From Halobaculum sp. MBLA0143 (GTDB lineage: Archaea > Halobacteriota > Halobacteria > Halobacteriales > Haloferacaceae): 64,000 nt of DNA. Below, in pieces: positions 26,972 through 34,362 of this stretch; position 1 is the stretch's first letter, and each line of letters opens with the position of its first letter. The stretch lies in contig NZ_JBGKAC010000001.1 in assembly GCF_041361465.1 (NCBI RefSeq), forward strand, positions 1,364,001-1,428,000, given 5' to 3'. The notes beneath the pieces are model-generated. The model was not told where the DNA came from. It saw only the letters and a program-made list of their open reading frames with translations, and ran no database searches. The position numbers were made by a program, and so were the translations under genes.

Positions 26972-27799
26972 ATGGCACGACACACGCGCCGTGCGGTGCT
27001 CGGTGGTCTCGCGGCAGTTGGACTGGCAGGCTGTACCGGACGACTCGGCGGTGACGGCGAGCGAACCGCCGAGACGTCCGAACGAACGCTCTCGACGGTG
27101 CCGGAGACGCTCTCGGTCACGAACGAGGTCGGGGCAGTCTCCGTGACCGGCGAAGACCGGTCGGACGTGGGGATCGAACTCACCCGGCGGGGGCCACCCG
27201 GTCGGATCGAGAAACTGGCGTTCGGCGTCCAGCGTGACGGCTCGTCCGTATCGCTGGTCGGGGAGACGACCAACGAGGGGCTGATCCAGAACGACGCCGG
27301 CCTGTCGTTGGAGATCACCGTCCGGGTGCCGACGAGCGTCGCGGTGGAACGAGTCGAGACGACCGTCGGAGACGTGAGACTCACCGGGGTGGGCGGCGAT
27401 CCGACCGTGGAGTCGACCGTCAGCGAAGTGACTGTCCGTTCTGTGAATGGGTTCGTGTCGGCGCAGACGACGGCCGGCGACGTGACGATCAGAGACGTCG
27501 GCGGACTCGACCGCGTGGAGGCGACGACCGGTGACCTCGCGCTGGACGTTCCGTCGCTCCGCTCCGACAGTTCGATCACCACGACGACCGGTGACGTCGA
27601 CCTCGCGGTCGCCCCCGAACTGGACGCCGCCGTCTCCGTCAGTGCCGAGACGGGTAGCGTGACAGTCTCCGAACTACCGCTCACGGTCACGGAACAGACG
27701 ACGGGAGCGGAGGTCAACGGGACACTGGGAGGTGGCGACGATCGACTCAGCGTGGAGACGACCGTCGGGACCGTCACACTCCGTCGGCTCCCCGCGTAA
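26972..27799 (+). CDS. DUF4097-like beta-helical lipoprotein with Tat signal
   Basis: A 275-residue protein. The N-terminus ARHTRRAVLGGLAAVGLAGC combines a twin-Arg motif and a lipobox (LAGC), so export by Tat and lipid attachment is likely, as for most haloarchaeal lipoproteins. The mature part consists of short repeating strands (VETTVGDVRLTGVGGD, TTAGDVTIRDVGGLD, TTTGDVDLAV), the adhesin-like right-handed beta-helix typical of DUF4097. ATG at 26972 is preferred over GTG at 26957 because it places the Arg pair at the usual distance. Function is unknown. Confidence 0.75.
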   Translation: MARHTRRAVLGGLAAVGLAGCTGRLGGDGERTAETSERTLSTVPETLSVTNEVGAVSVTGEDRSDVGIELTRRGPPGRIEKLAFGVQRDGSSVSLVGETTNEGLIQNDAGLSLEITVRVPTSVAVERVETTVGDVRLTGVGGDPTVESTVSEVTVRSVNGFVSAQTTAGDVTIRDVGGLDRVEATTGDLALDVPSLRSDSSITTTTGDVDLAVAPELDAAVSVSAETGSVTVSELPLTVTEQTTGAEVNGTLGGGDDRLSVETTVGTVTLRRLPA

Positions 27800-27920
27800 C
27801 CGACACCGCGTCGGCTACCCACTCCCGAGCGGGTGAGCTCGACACTGAGGCGCTGGAGCCGGACGGAGAGAACGGGGAGAGAACTGTCCAGTCTCGACGA
27901 CACGTCTCGATGCTGCTTGG

Positions 27921-28330
27921 ATGTGTCTAGCGGATGAACGTATCCTCGAACGGCTCGACGAGTTCGGCACGGGGACGGCGTGGGAGATCGCGTTTGATCT
28001 TGATCGGCGGGTTGGGCACGTCCGACGGCGGTGTCGCGTGCTCGCCGACGCGGACTTCGTCGGCGTGGTGCGGTCGATCCTGCTGGACTACTCGTGTGGG
28101 GAGGAGCAGTGTCACGATCTCTGTGGTCCGATGTCGTCGACGTTGCCCACGACACCGGTCTCTGCTCGCGTGGGTCGCTCCAGCGCAGACTCTCGACGCT
28201 CGAAGACGAAGGAGTCGTCCGCACGATTCCGGTCGATCGTGACGGCCCCGGCGGACGACCGAACCGACTCGAGCCGCGTGAGGGTATCTCTGGAGAACTG
28301 CCTCCGGCCGTCCTCGACGCACTCTCGTAG
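27921..28330 (+). pseudogene. Remnants of helix-turn-helix regulator(s), frameshifted
   Basis: One frame from ATG 27921 encodes ADERILERLDEFGTGTAWEI and HVRRRCRVLADADFV, a PhiH1-repressor-like winged helix. Its signal stops near 28075. From about 28085 another frame encodes a second HTH-like segment, SRGSLQRRLSTLEDEGVVRT followed by LPPAVLDALS and a stop at 28330. These could be two fused remnants or one gene with a frameshift. Neither part is a complete family-length regulator. Confidence 0.4.
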
Positions 28331-28343
28331 TCGGGGGTCTCGA

Positions 28344-28730
28344 TCAGTACCGGTACAGCGAGACAATCGCTGGGAGTTTGCTGTACATCCCGATCGCCAA
28401 CGGGAGGCCGATGATCGTAACCGAGACGATCCACGCCACTGCCATCCAGAGGCCACTCACCCACCACCCGACGAACACGAAGTACACCGCGCGGATAGGG
28501 AGTGAAACCTGTTCCTTCGAGTTCGTGCCGTCGCCGCCGACCTCCATCGTCCGAGACTTCAGCGAGACGATCCACGGGACTTTATTGATCATCTTCAGTC
28601 CGAGTGGCGTTCCGATGATCGTCAAGTTCAGGAACCACGCCAGCGAGAGCCAGACCCCACTGAGCCAGCTCCCGATGAACACGAACCAGACCGCCCGTAC
28701 GATTACCGACGGCGAACTCCCGTCTGACAT
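28344..28730 (-). CDS. YccF-family membrane protein
   Basis: The 128-residue protein is built from two tandem copies of a YccF unit: AVWFVFIGSWLSGVWLSLAW with TIIGTPLGLKMINKVPWIVS, then AVYFVFVGWWVSGLWMAVAW with TIIGLPLAIGMYSKLPAIVS. Each has two membrane segments. The family is widespread with no settled function. ATG at 28730 is supported by an A/T-rich promoter (TTCTTTTTG) about 30 bases upstream on the same strand. Confidence 0.85.
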   Translation of the reverse strand: MSDGSSPSVIVRAVWFVFIGSWLSGVWLSLAWFLNLTIIGTPLGLKMINKVPWIVSLKSRTMEVGGDGTNSKEQVSLPIRAVYFVFVGWWVSGLWMAVAWIVSVTIIGLPLAIGMYSKLPAIVSLYRY

Positions 28731-28754
28731 AATATATTATATCTGACTATACGT

Positions 28755-28770
28755 TATGATTCTTTTTGTA
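28755..28770 (-). promoter_or_regulatory. Probable TATA box for yccF
   Basis: ATGATTCTTTTTGTAT (top strand) lies 25-40 bases upstream of the yccF ATG on the minus strand, within a markedly A/T-rich tract (28731-28770) that contrasts with surrounding DNA. Confidence 0.45.
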
Positions 28771-28830
28771 TCCCGCTGTCACAGGTAGATCGATGTCGGA
28801 GAACGGCCGGTTCTCCGTCACTCGACGGGG

Positions 28831-29016
28831 TCAGTTGTCGTTAAGTAGGATCCATCCACCTACGACCAATTCGATGCTCCCCGGGATTGCGGCGACAGCG
28901 ATCAACCGTGCTACCGGCCCGAGGTTCGGCCCCCAGGGTACGATACTGAGCATCTGGAAGACTACGACTGCGGCGAGGAGGCGACCAACGAGCCAGACGG
29001 CGAGTTCTCTCAACAT
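28831..29016 (-). CDS. Small two-helix membrane protein
   Basis: A 61-residue protein with two hydrophobic helices (LAVWLVGRLLAAVVVFQMLS and LIAVAAIPGSIELVVGGWIL). It starts 5 bases after the stop of the serine recombinase gene, so the two are probably co-transcribed. No family is recognised. Confidence 0.5.
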   Translation of the reverse strand: MLRELAVWLVGRLLAAVVVFQMLSIVPWGPNLGPVARLIAVAAIPGSIELVVGGWILLNDN

Positions 29017-29021
29017 TGTTC

Positions 29022-29693
29022 CTACAACCCGTACAGTTCCAGCCGATCCAGAGACCGGTTGATCGTCGCGCGACCACAGTCGAGTCGGTCGGCGGCCTTC
29101 CGCTTCGAGAGGTTGTCGTTCCGCACCATGCCGAGCACGGCGACGACCTCGTGGTACTCGTCTCCCTCCACCAGACGACCGTCGTCCTTCTGGAACCCGA
29201 GCGGAGCTGGTCCGTGACTGTAGTCGTCCTCGCGCATCCGGGCCGCGAGGCCCTCCTTCGTCCGCTGTTGGATCATGTCCGCCTCGTACTCGGCGAAGAT
29301 GCCGAGCATCCGGTGCATGGCCCGTTGGAACGGGTCGTCCTTCGAGTCTGGATCGAGGACGATCGACTCCGAGACGATATGGAACTCGACCCCGTGGTCC
29401 TCGAGTCGGCCTGCCGTCCGCTCAAGGTCCTGGATCGAGCGAGACACGCGGGTGATCGAGTGTGCGACGACCGCGTCGATCTCACCGGCCTCGGCGTCGC
29501 CCATCGTGGACTGGAACCCAGACCGGTCGGTGTCAGTCCCCGTGCTCTCGTCACGGTACACCTCGATCTCCGCGAGGTCGGCGTCGACTTCGCGTTCCGC
29601 GTGCTCGGTCGTGCTCTCCAACTGCCGGTCGAGGTTCTGGTCGGGCGTGCTCACCCGGACGTAGCAGGCTACCCGGGGCACACTCGTGGACAC
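29022..29693 (-). CDS. Serine recombinase (resolvase/invertase family)
   Basis: The 223-residue protein has the catalytic N-terminal domain (ACYVRVSTPDQNLDRQL with nucleophile Ser15, then VAHSITRVSRSIQDLER and GIFAEYEADMIQQRTKEGL) and a C-terminal HTH (LSKRKAADRLDCGRATINRS). It is a small resolvase-type enzyme, likely acting in inversion or resolution of a mobile element. The formal GTG is at 29693, but the strong TATA (TCTATATAAAAATC, 29702-29715) sits 10-20 bases upstream. A leaderless start at the in-frame GTG 29681 (VPRVACYVRVS) fits better. Confidence 0.85.
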   Translation of the reverse strand: MSTSVPRVACYVRVSTPDQNLDRQLESTTEHAEREVDADLAEIEVYRDESTGTDTDRSGFQSTMGDAEAGEIDAVVAHSITRVSRSIQDLERTAGRLEDHGVEFHIVSESIVLDPDSKDDPFQRAMHRMLGIFAEYEADMIQQRTKEGLAARMREDDYSHGPAPLGFQKDDGRLVEGDEYHEVVAVLGMVRNDNLSKRKAADRLDCGRATINRSLDRLELYGL

Positions 29694-29701
29694 GGGGGGT
29701 G

Positions 29702-29715
29702 TCTATATAAAAATC
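29702..29715 (-). promoter_or_regulatory. TATA box of the recombinase gene
   Basis: TCTATATAAAAATC (top strand) is among the most A/T-rich motifs in the window. Spacing of about 26 bases points to transcription starting at or near 29681. Confidence 0.55.
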
Positions 29716-29911
29716 AAGCAGTTGTGAACAGACTGTACGAGAACATACGTGCGTAGACAGGGTCAACCGACGAGAGGCTACGGTCGTGCCTCACCGCGGT
29801 CGATACGGTTGCACCGATCACACCGCCAGCACTCCGTCGAGGATCGCTGGAGGAACGCGACCGACTCCCTCCACTCGTGTCCGAGCACCAGACAGACCAC
29901 CGACGAGAGGT

Positions 29912-30118
29912 TCAATCGACCACCTCGTAGGTCTGGTCGAAGATCTCCGAGTCGCAGGGGTAGAGTTCGTCGTCTACCCCACGGATCAGTACGTCACCGG
30001 AGTGACCGACGATCGTCCCCTCGCGGGTCTCGATCCCCCTCTGCTCGTCGAGTCGCCGGGCCTCGACGACTCTGGGGAGCTCGCGTACGGAGACGAACTC
30101 GTCCGTAGGGTCGCCCAT
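29912..30118 (-). CDS. Small phage-like hypothetical protein
   Basis: The 68-residue protein carries VVEARRLDEQRGIETREGTI, then GDVLIRGVDDELYPCDSEIF and DQTYEVVD. This matches the layout of short phage/mobile-element proteins with a conserved GDyIvkGv-GE-YPckpdiFe-tY ending. The function is unknown. Together with the nearby recombinase it marks the stretch as mobile-element derived. The ATG at 30118 overlaps the reading frame of the next upstream ORF. Confidence 0.6.
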   Translation of the reverse strand: MGDPTDEFVSVRELPRVVEARRLDEQRGIETREGTIVGHSGDVLIRGVDDELYPCDSEIFDQTYEVVD

Positions 30119-30312
30119 CGGAGAACACCTCGGACGGCGAGACTCCCTCGGGGAGACAACGTCGCCCCGGTGAACGGGTCGACGAACGGCCGGAGTTCAC
30201 CGTCGGTGTCGAACAGCGTCTCGACGGAGATCTCGCGAGAGACGGTGACGACTGCCTCGTTGGCCTCCGGACGAACGTCACACTCGACGGAGCGGTCGAT
30301 ACTACTGCTCAC
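29986..30312 (-). CDS. Doubtful hypothetical ORF, probably real only in its N-terminal ~65 residues
   Basis: From GTG 30312 the first ~65 codons (SSSIDRSVECDVRPEANEAV, TLFDTDGELRPFVDPFTGA) have haloarchaeal codon bias and protein-like composition. After about 30118 the frame enters the following gene out of register and becomes Ser/Arg/Pro-rich. The likely explanation is a lost stop at the junction, which would otherwise end the protein near the next gene's ATG. Confidence 0.35.
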   Translation of the reverse strand: MSSSIDRSVECDVRPEANEAVVTVSREISVETLFDTDGELRPFVDPFTGATLSPRGSLAVRGVLRWATLRTSSSPYASSPESSRPGDSTSRGGSRPARGRSSVTPVTY

Positions 30313-30378
30313 GCGGACCACCCCGACGCCGTCGGGTGTTACTTTCGCTGTGGTGTACTGCTTCGACTAAATTCCGAA

Positions 30379-30449
30379 TGGGACCGCCGTGATTCGAACA
30401 CGGGTCCGACGCACCCCATGCGCCGAGGATACCGCTACCCTACGGTCCC
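30379..30449 (-). tRNA. tRNA-Pro (anticodon GGG)
   Basis: On the minus strand a 71-base cloverleaf folds without an intron: acceptor GGGACCG/CGGTCCC, D arm GGGT/TCCT, anticodon stem GGCGC/GCGTC with loop ATGGGGT (anticodon GGG), T arm CCGTG-TTCGAAT-CACGG and discriminator A. CCA is not encoded. An accessory stretch (recombinase, broken toxin gene) lies on its 3' side, the usual side for tRNA-targeted integration. Confidence 0.93.
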
Positions 30450-30507
30450 GCACCCCAACAGACAGCAGGAACCGACTTGAGGGTGTCGTTTCCGACACGC
30501 CCGCGGC

Positions 30508-31635
30508 TCACACCCCGTCGCCGGAGTCAGCTTCGCCGTTACCCTCCTCCTCACGTGGTGCGACCAACACCCCGTCGTCGCGGACCGCAGTGCTCGCTAC
30601 CGCCTGTCCCTCGTAGACGGCGACTCCCTCGCTGTGGCCGATCACGTAGCCGTCGGCGTCGGCGGTCACGGTCTCGCGGACCTCGCCGTGGGGCGACACC
30701 ACCTCGGCGACGGTGTCGCCCGTCTCGAACGCCTCGCCGGGCGCGAGTTTGTGGCGGACGAGCCCGGCGGTCTCCGTCCGCGGCCCGACGAACCGCCGGA
30801 CCGGGAAGTCGACGGGTGCGTCCGGGACGGTCGCGCCCGGGGCCGCGACGCCGCCGGGCTGTTCGTCCAACAGGCCGAACTCGACGGCCGCGCCGACGAC
30901 GGCGGCGACGCCGGCGCGTCTGGCCGCCTCCGAGACGACGCTGTGGCCGCCCAGCTCCAGCGTCACCGCCGGCACGCCCGCGGTGTTGGTCGCGGCGCCG
31001 GCCGTCGACCGTTGGAGCGACTGGCCCAGGTACTCCGCGGCGGGGTACTCCCGGAGCGGCGGCAGGCCGACGGCGTCGGTCAGCCGGTCTAACTCCGCCG
31101 CGATCGCCTCCGCTTCCGCCTCCGTTCGGACATCGCCGTACAGCACGCGGTCCCGGATGACGAACGGCACGGAGCCGACCTGTGCGGTGTGGCAGTCGAC
31201 GAGGAGGTCCGCCGAGTCGGCGAACGCCTCGTACAGCGCCGTGTCGATCCGTTCCTGTGTCTCGGGTGGGCGTTCGTCCTCGCGGTCCGTGTCCGGGAAG
31301 TAGCGGTTGGGGTCGTCGTCGCCGTAGTAGGTCGTCCGTTCGTTCCGCCGGACGCCCGCGGGGCTGACTATCGGGACGACGACGACCGCGCCCGCGAGGT
31401 CGGCGGCGCGGTCGCGGACCAGTGCCGCGGCGTCCTGTGCGACCGCGACGCCCGTCGCTTCGTCCCCGTGGACCCCGCCGGTGACCCACAGCGTCGGCCC
31501 GTCGCCGGTGCCGTTGGCGACCGTCACCGGGAGCCGTTCGGTTCCGCCGGTCGGGAGCTCGGTGACCGGGAGCCACCCGTCGTCCGCCTCGCCCGGAGCC
31601 GCCGCCGCCGTGCCGACCGCGATGTCGTCTGTCAC
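30508..31635 (-). CDS. Succinylglutamate desuccinylase/aspartoacylase-family deacylase
   Basis: A 375-residue M14-type zinc amidohydrolase: GGVHGDEATG supplies His and Glu, DLLVDCHTAQ the third ligand, and TLELGGHS the catalytic Glu region. The C-terminal ~95 residues form a barrel-sandwich domain (LAPGEAFETGDTVAEVVSPH, ADGYVIGHSEGVAVYEG). It is distinct from the paralogue at 1-1011 in sequence and N-terminus. GTG at 31635 gives full length. Substrate is unknown. Confidence 0.88.
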   Translation of the reverse strand: MTDDIAVGTAAAAPGEADDGWLPVTELPTGGTERLPVTVANGTGDGPTLWVTGGVHGDEATGVAVAQDAAALVRDRAADLAGAVVVVPIVSPAGVRRNERTTYYGDDDPNRYFPDTDREDERPPETQERIDTALYEAFADSADLLVDCHTAQVGSVPFVIRDRVLYGDVRTEAEAEAIAAELDRLTDAVGLPPLREYPAAEYLGQSLQRSTAGAATNTAGVPAVTLELGGHSVVSEAARRAGVAAVVGAAVEFGLLDEQPGGVAAPGATVPDAPVDFPVRRFVGPRTETAGLVRHKLAPGEAFETGDTVAEVVSPHGEVRETVTADADGYVIGHSEGVAVYEGQAVASTAVRDDGVLVAPREEEGNGEADSGDGV

Positions 31636-31702
31636 GTTCTACTGTCCACTCGCCGCGGTGAAAGAGCCACGGACCGCGGAAACGCGGGAGAACGACGGCG
31701 CG

Positions 31703-32617
31703 TCAGACTAGGACCCGCTCCAACGACACCACCTCGCCGCCGTCGGCCTCCGGATCACCCACGAGCGTGCCGAGAGCGACGACGCTCCCGTCGGGGGTCA
31801 GACAGGCGACGAGATCACCGTCCGCGGGCGGGCCGGTCGTCGCCTGGTCGCCGACAGTCACGGGCGCCGGCGGCGCGGCGACGGACAGCACACCCGGGGC
31901 GTAGACGGGCGCGCCTTCGGCGACCTCGCGGGCGGCGCTGTCGGCGATCACGACCCGCGGGAGGTGCCGGAGGGCGCGTTCCGCCGGGGCGACCGCCGCC
32001 GCCAACGGCTCGGGGTCGCCGTCGTCGTCGAACGCCAGCGCGTCCACGAAGTCGTGGAGCGTCACGAGGTCGGTGTCGCCGAACGGGTCCGTCCCGGTCC
32101 GCCGGAGGTTCCCCATGTGCGCGCCGGTGCCGAGCGCCAGCCCGAGGTCGTGACACAGCTTCCGGACGTACGTCCCGGACTCACACCGGATCCGGAGGAG
32201 GAGTTTGCGTTCCCGGCGGTCCAGCACCTCCAGTTCGTGGACGGTTCGTCTGCGGAGCTGCCGCCGGACGGCAGACTTCCGCGGGGGTTTCTGGTACAGT
32301 TCCGTCTCGAACTCCGCGAGGACCGCCTCCGTGTCGGCCGGGGCCGTGCGGTGGAGCTCGAGTACGGCGACGTACTCCTTCGCACCCTCCAAGAACACCT
32401 GGGCCAGCCGGGTGGCGTCCCCCAACAGGATCGGGAGACAGCCGGTCACTTTCGGGTCGAGCGTGCCGGCGTGGGCGGCGCGGTCGACACCGGCCGCGTC
32501 CCGCACCCACGCCGTCACCTCGTGGGCCGACGGTCCCGGCGGCTTGTCCAGGTTGACGACGCCGAACGACAGCCGGTCGCGGGGGGTCCGTTCGTCGGGA
32601 GCCGGGCGCAGTGACAT
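31703..32617 (-). CDS. cbf5: Archaeal pseudouridine synthase Cbf5 (TruB family)
   Basis: The 304-residue catalytic subunit of H/ACA RNPs, also able to modify tRNA U55. Evidence: LDKPPGPSAHEVTAWV, the catalytic loop HAGTLDPKVTGCLP (Asp54), KEYVAVLELH, CESGTYVRKLCHDLG, and a C-terminal PUA domain. ATG at 32617 is two bases from the stop of cmk, so cmk-cbf5 is an operon, an order common in archaea. Confidence 0.95.
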   Translation of the reverse strand: MSLRPAPDERTPRDRLSFGVVNLDKPPGPSAHEVTAWVRDAAGVDRAAHAGTLDPKVTGCLPILLGDATRLAQVFLEGAKEYVAVLELHRTAPADTEAVLAEFETELYQKPPRKSAVRRQLRRRTVHELEVLDRRERKLLLRIRCESGTYVRKLCHDLGLALGTGAHMGNLRRTGTDPFGDTDLVTLHDFVDALAFDDDGDPEPLAAAVAPAERALRHLPRVVIADSAAREVAEGAPVYAPGVLSVAAPPAPVTVGDQATTGPPADGDLVACLTPDGSVVALGTLVGDPEADGGEVVSLERVLV

Positions 32618-32618
32618 T

Positions 32619-33197
32619 TCAGAACTCGTAACGGACCCCTTCGACCGGGGTCTGGCCCTCGTCGCTCGCGGGGTCGTGAGCGTCGACGGCGTCGATCAGG
32701 AGCTCCGTCACCGCCGACTCGCTCCAGCGACTCGTGTTGACGACCAGATCGTAGATCGACCGGTCGTCGATGTCGATGTCGTAGTACTCCCGGTAGCGCT
32801 TCGCCTCGCTGTCCTCGCGGCGACGCGTCTCCTCGCGGGCGACTGCCAGGTCCTTGGCCTCGCGGTCGACGATCCGACCGACACGCACGTCCAAGGGTGC
32901 GTCCAGCCAGATCCGCACGTCGGCGTGTTCGGCGGCGAGCCAGCCGGCCAGCCGCGACTCCAACACGAGGTCGTCGCGTTGGATCGCCGTCTCGCGGAGT
33001 CGACGGTCCAGGTCACGGTCGATCTGGTCGTCCTCCTCGGCGAGTTCGTTGAACTCCACGGGCGACAGCCCTCGCTCGTCTGCCATCTCGCGGAACGTGT
33101 CTCCCCCGGAGACGTGGTCGAGGTCGAACGCCTCCGCGAGCTGTGCCGCGGTCGTGGACTTCCCGCTCCCCGGCGGTCCGGAGATCGTAATCAACAT
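32619..33197 (-). CDS. cmk: Archaeal cytidylate kinase
   Basis: A 192-residue P-loop NMP kinase: Walker [10 protein letters not shown] (about residues 7-15), [22 protein letters not shown], and the lid [19 protein letters not shown]. It phosphorylates CMP/dCMP with ATP. Length and motifs fit archaeal Cmk. It is immediately upstream of cbf5 on the same strand and divergent from the BFN nuclease gene. Confidence 0.93.
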   Translation of the reverse strand: MLITISGPPGSGKSTTAAQLAEAFDLDHVSGGDTFREMADERGLSPVEFNELAEEDDQIDRDLDRRLRETAIQRDDLVLESRLAGWLAAEHADVRIWLDAPLDVRVGRIVDREAKDLAVAREETRRREDSEAKRYREYYDIDIDDRSIYDLVVNTSRWSESAVTELLIDAVDAHDPASDEGQTPVEGVRYEF

Positions 33198-33340
33198 ATC
33201 ACAACTCCACGCGGTCGGTACAAGTGACTGTCCTTTCGGGTGACGCCCGCACCCGTCGGCACCGTTCGTCGGGCCCCGGGGGCGACCGGCCGTGCCGGGC
33301 CTGGCGGCACCTATTCGTACCCCCCGTTCGTACGGAAGGT

Positions 33341-33847
33341 ATGAGCCACGAGGCAGAGATTGCCGGAATCGGCGTCGGCGTCGGTCCCGACGGCGACGAG
33401 GTTCCGGCGGTCATCCTTCGAGCGCGCGAGCAGCTGCTGCCGATCTTCGTCACCCGCGACCAGGCCAACTCCGTCCGGATGGGTCTGTCCGACCGCGTGT
33501 TCGAACGACCGCTCACCCACGACCTCCTCGTCGAGATGGTGACGGAGTTCGGCGGCGCCGTCGACGGGGTCCGGATCGACGACCTCACCGACGGCACCTT
33601 CTACGCGAAGATCGACGCCGAGTCGTACGACGCCGGCCAGAGCCGCGAGTTCGTCTTCGACGCCCGGCCCTCGGACGCCATCGCGCTGGCGATCCGGTTC
33701 GAGTGCCCGATCACCGTTGCCGACGAGGTGTTGGACGCCGCCGGCCAGCCTCCGGACAGCATCGAGATCGAGTCCCGCAGCGACGGCGTGTTCCCTCACT
33801 CCCCGGGCGAGGAGGACCGCGACGAGAGCGACTTCCGGTACCGATAG
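33341..33847 (+). CDS. Bifunctional nuclease (BFN, DUF151) family protein
   Basis: The 168-residue protein has [20 protein letters not shown], the [20 protein letters not shown] region and the signature [18 protein letters not shown] homologues have been reported with RNase and DNase activity; archaeal function is untested. ATG at 33341 follows GTACGGAAGGT and gives the expected N-terminus. A His/Asp/Glu-rich hydrophilic tail ends the protein. Confidence 0.88.
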   Translation: MSHEAEIAGIGVGVGPDGDEVPAVILRAREQLLPIFVTRDQANSVRMGLSDRVFERPLTHDLLVEMVTEFGGAVDGVRIDDLTDGTFYAKIDAESYDAGQSREFVFDARPSDAIALAIRFECPITVADEVLDAAGQPPDSIEIESRSDGVFPHSPGEEDRDESDFRYR

Positions 33848-33884
33848 CGACACCCACTTCTCCCGCGGGCGTCCACCCGAACCC

Positions 33885-34301
33885 GTGCAGACTGTCACCG
33901 ACGAGGACGGCGAGCGACTACTCGTGGTGAAACGCGCCGCCGAGGCCACGCTCGTGCGCGACCCCGAGACCGGCGAGGAGTCGTACCGAGAACCCGAGAC
34001 GCTCACGCCGACTGACGACGCCCCGTTGTCGACGGCTGCCGACGCCGTCGACCCCGCCGTCCGGCGGGCCGTGCTCGCCTGCCCGGACGACCGCGCACTC
34101 GGTCTCCTGGTCGAACTCGTCGACCGCGGGCCGACGGCCGCCGAGACGCTGACGACTGCCTACGACCTGTGTGAGTCCGACCTCTTGGGGCTACTCGGGG
34201 AGTTCCGCGCCGCCGGTCTGGTCCGCGAGGCGACCGTCGCCGGCCGACCGGGCTACGAGCCGACAGACGACGGAGAACACGCCGTCTCCAGGCTCCGGTG
34301 A
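33885..34301 (+). CDS. Hypothetical protein with winged-helix-like C-terminus
   Basis: A 138-residue protein from GTG 33885, 37 bases after the BFN gene. The N-terminal half is a beta-hairpin region (VTDEDGERLLVVKRAAEATL, DPETGEESY). The C-terminal half (TAYDLCESDLLGLLGEFRAA) resembles a small winged helix. Similar haloarchaeal proteins follow BFN genes, but I cannot name a family with certainty. The 3' end with its stop is tandemly duplicated. Confidence 0.6.
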   Translation: MQTVTDEDGERLLVVKRAAEATLVRDPETGEESYREPETLTPTDDAPLSTAADAVDPAVRRAVLACPDDRALGLLVELVDRGPTAAETLTTAYDLCESDLLGLLGEFRAAGLVREATVAGRPGYEPTDDGEHAVSRLR

Positions 34302-34340
34302 CGACCGAGAACACGCCGTCGCTAGACTGCGGTGACGACG
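34273..34340. repeat. 34-bp tandem duplication of a gene 3' end including its stop codon
   Basis: GAGAACACGCCGTC starts at 34273 and again at 34307; both copies continue into a CGGTGACGAC segment containing a TGA. The first TGA is the stop of the upstream gene; the second copy is noncoding. The arrangement is the same as at 6754. Confidence 0.75.
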
Positions 34341-34362
34341 GCGAGAGGAGCCGACGCCGCCG

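Noticed and set aside
28344-30118. A defence island built around the serine recombinase and small membrane proteins
   Set aside because: No nuclease, NTPase or sensor domain is present beside the recombinase; YccF and the small proteins are not known defence partners, so the claim would be speculation.
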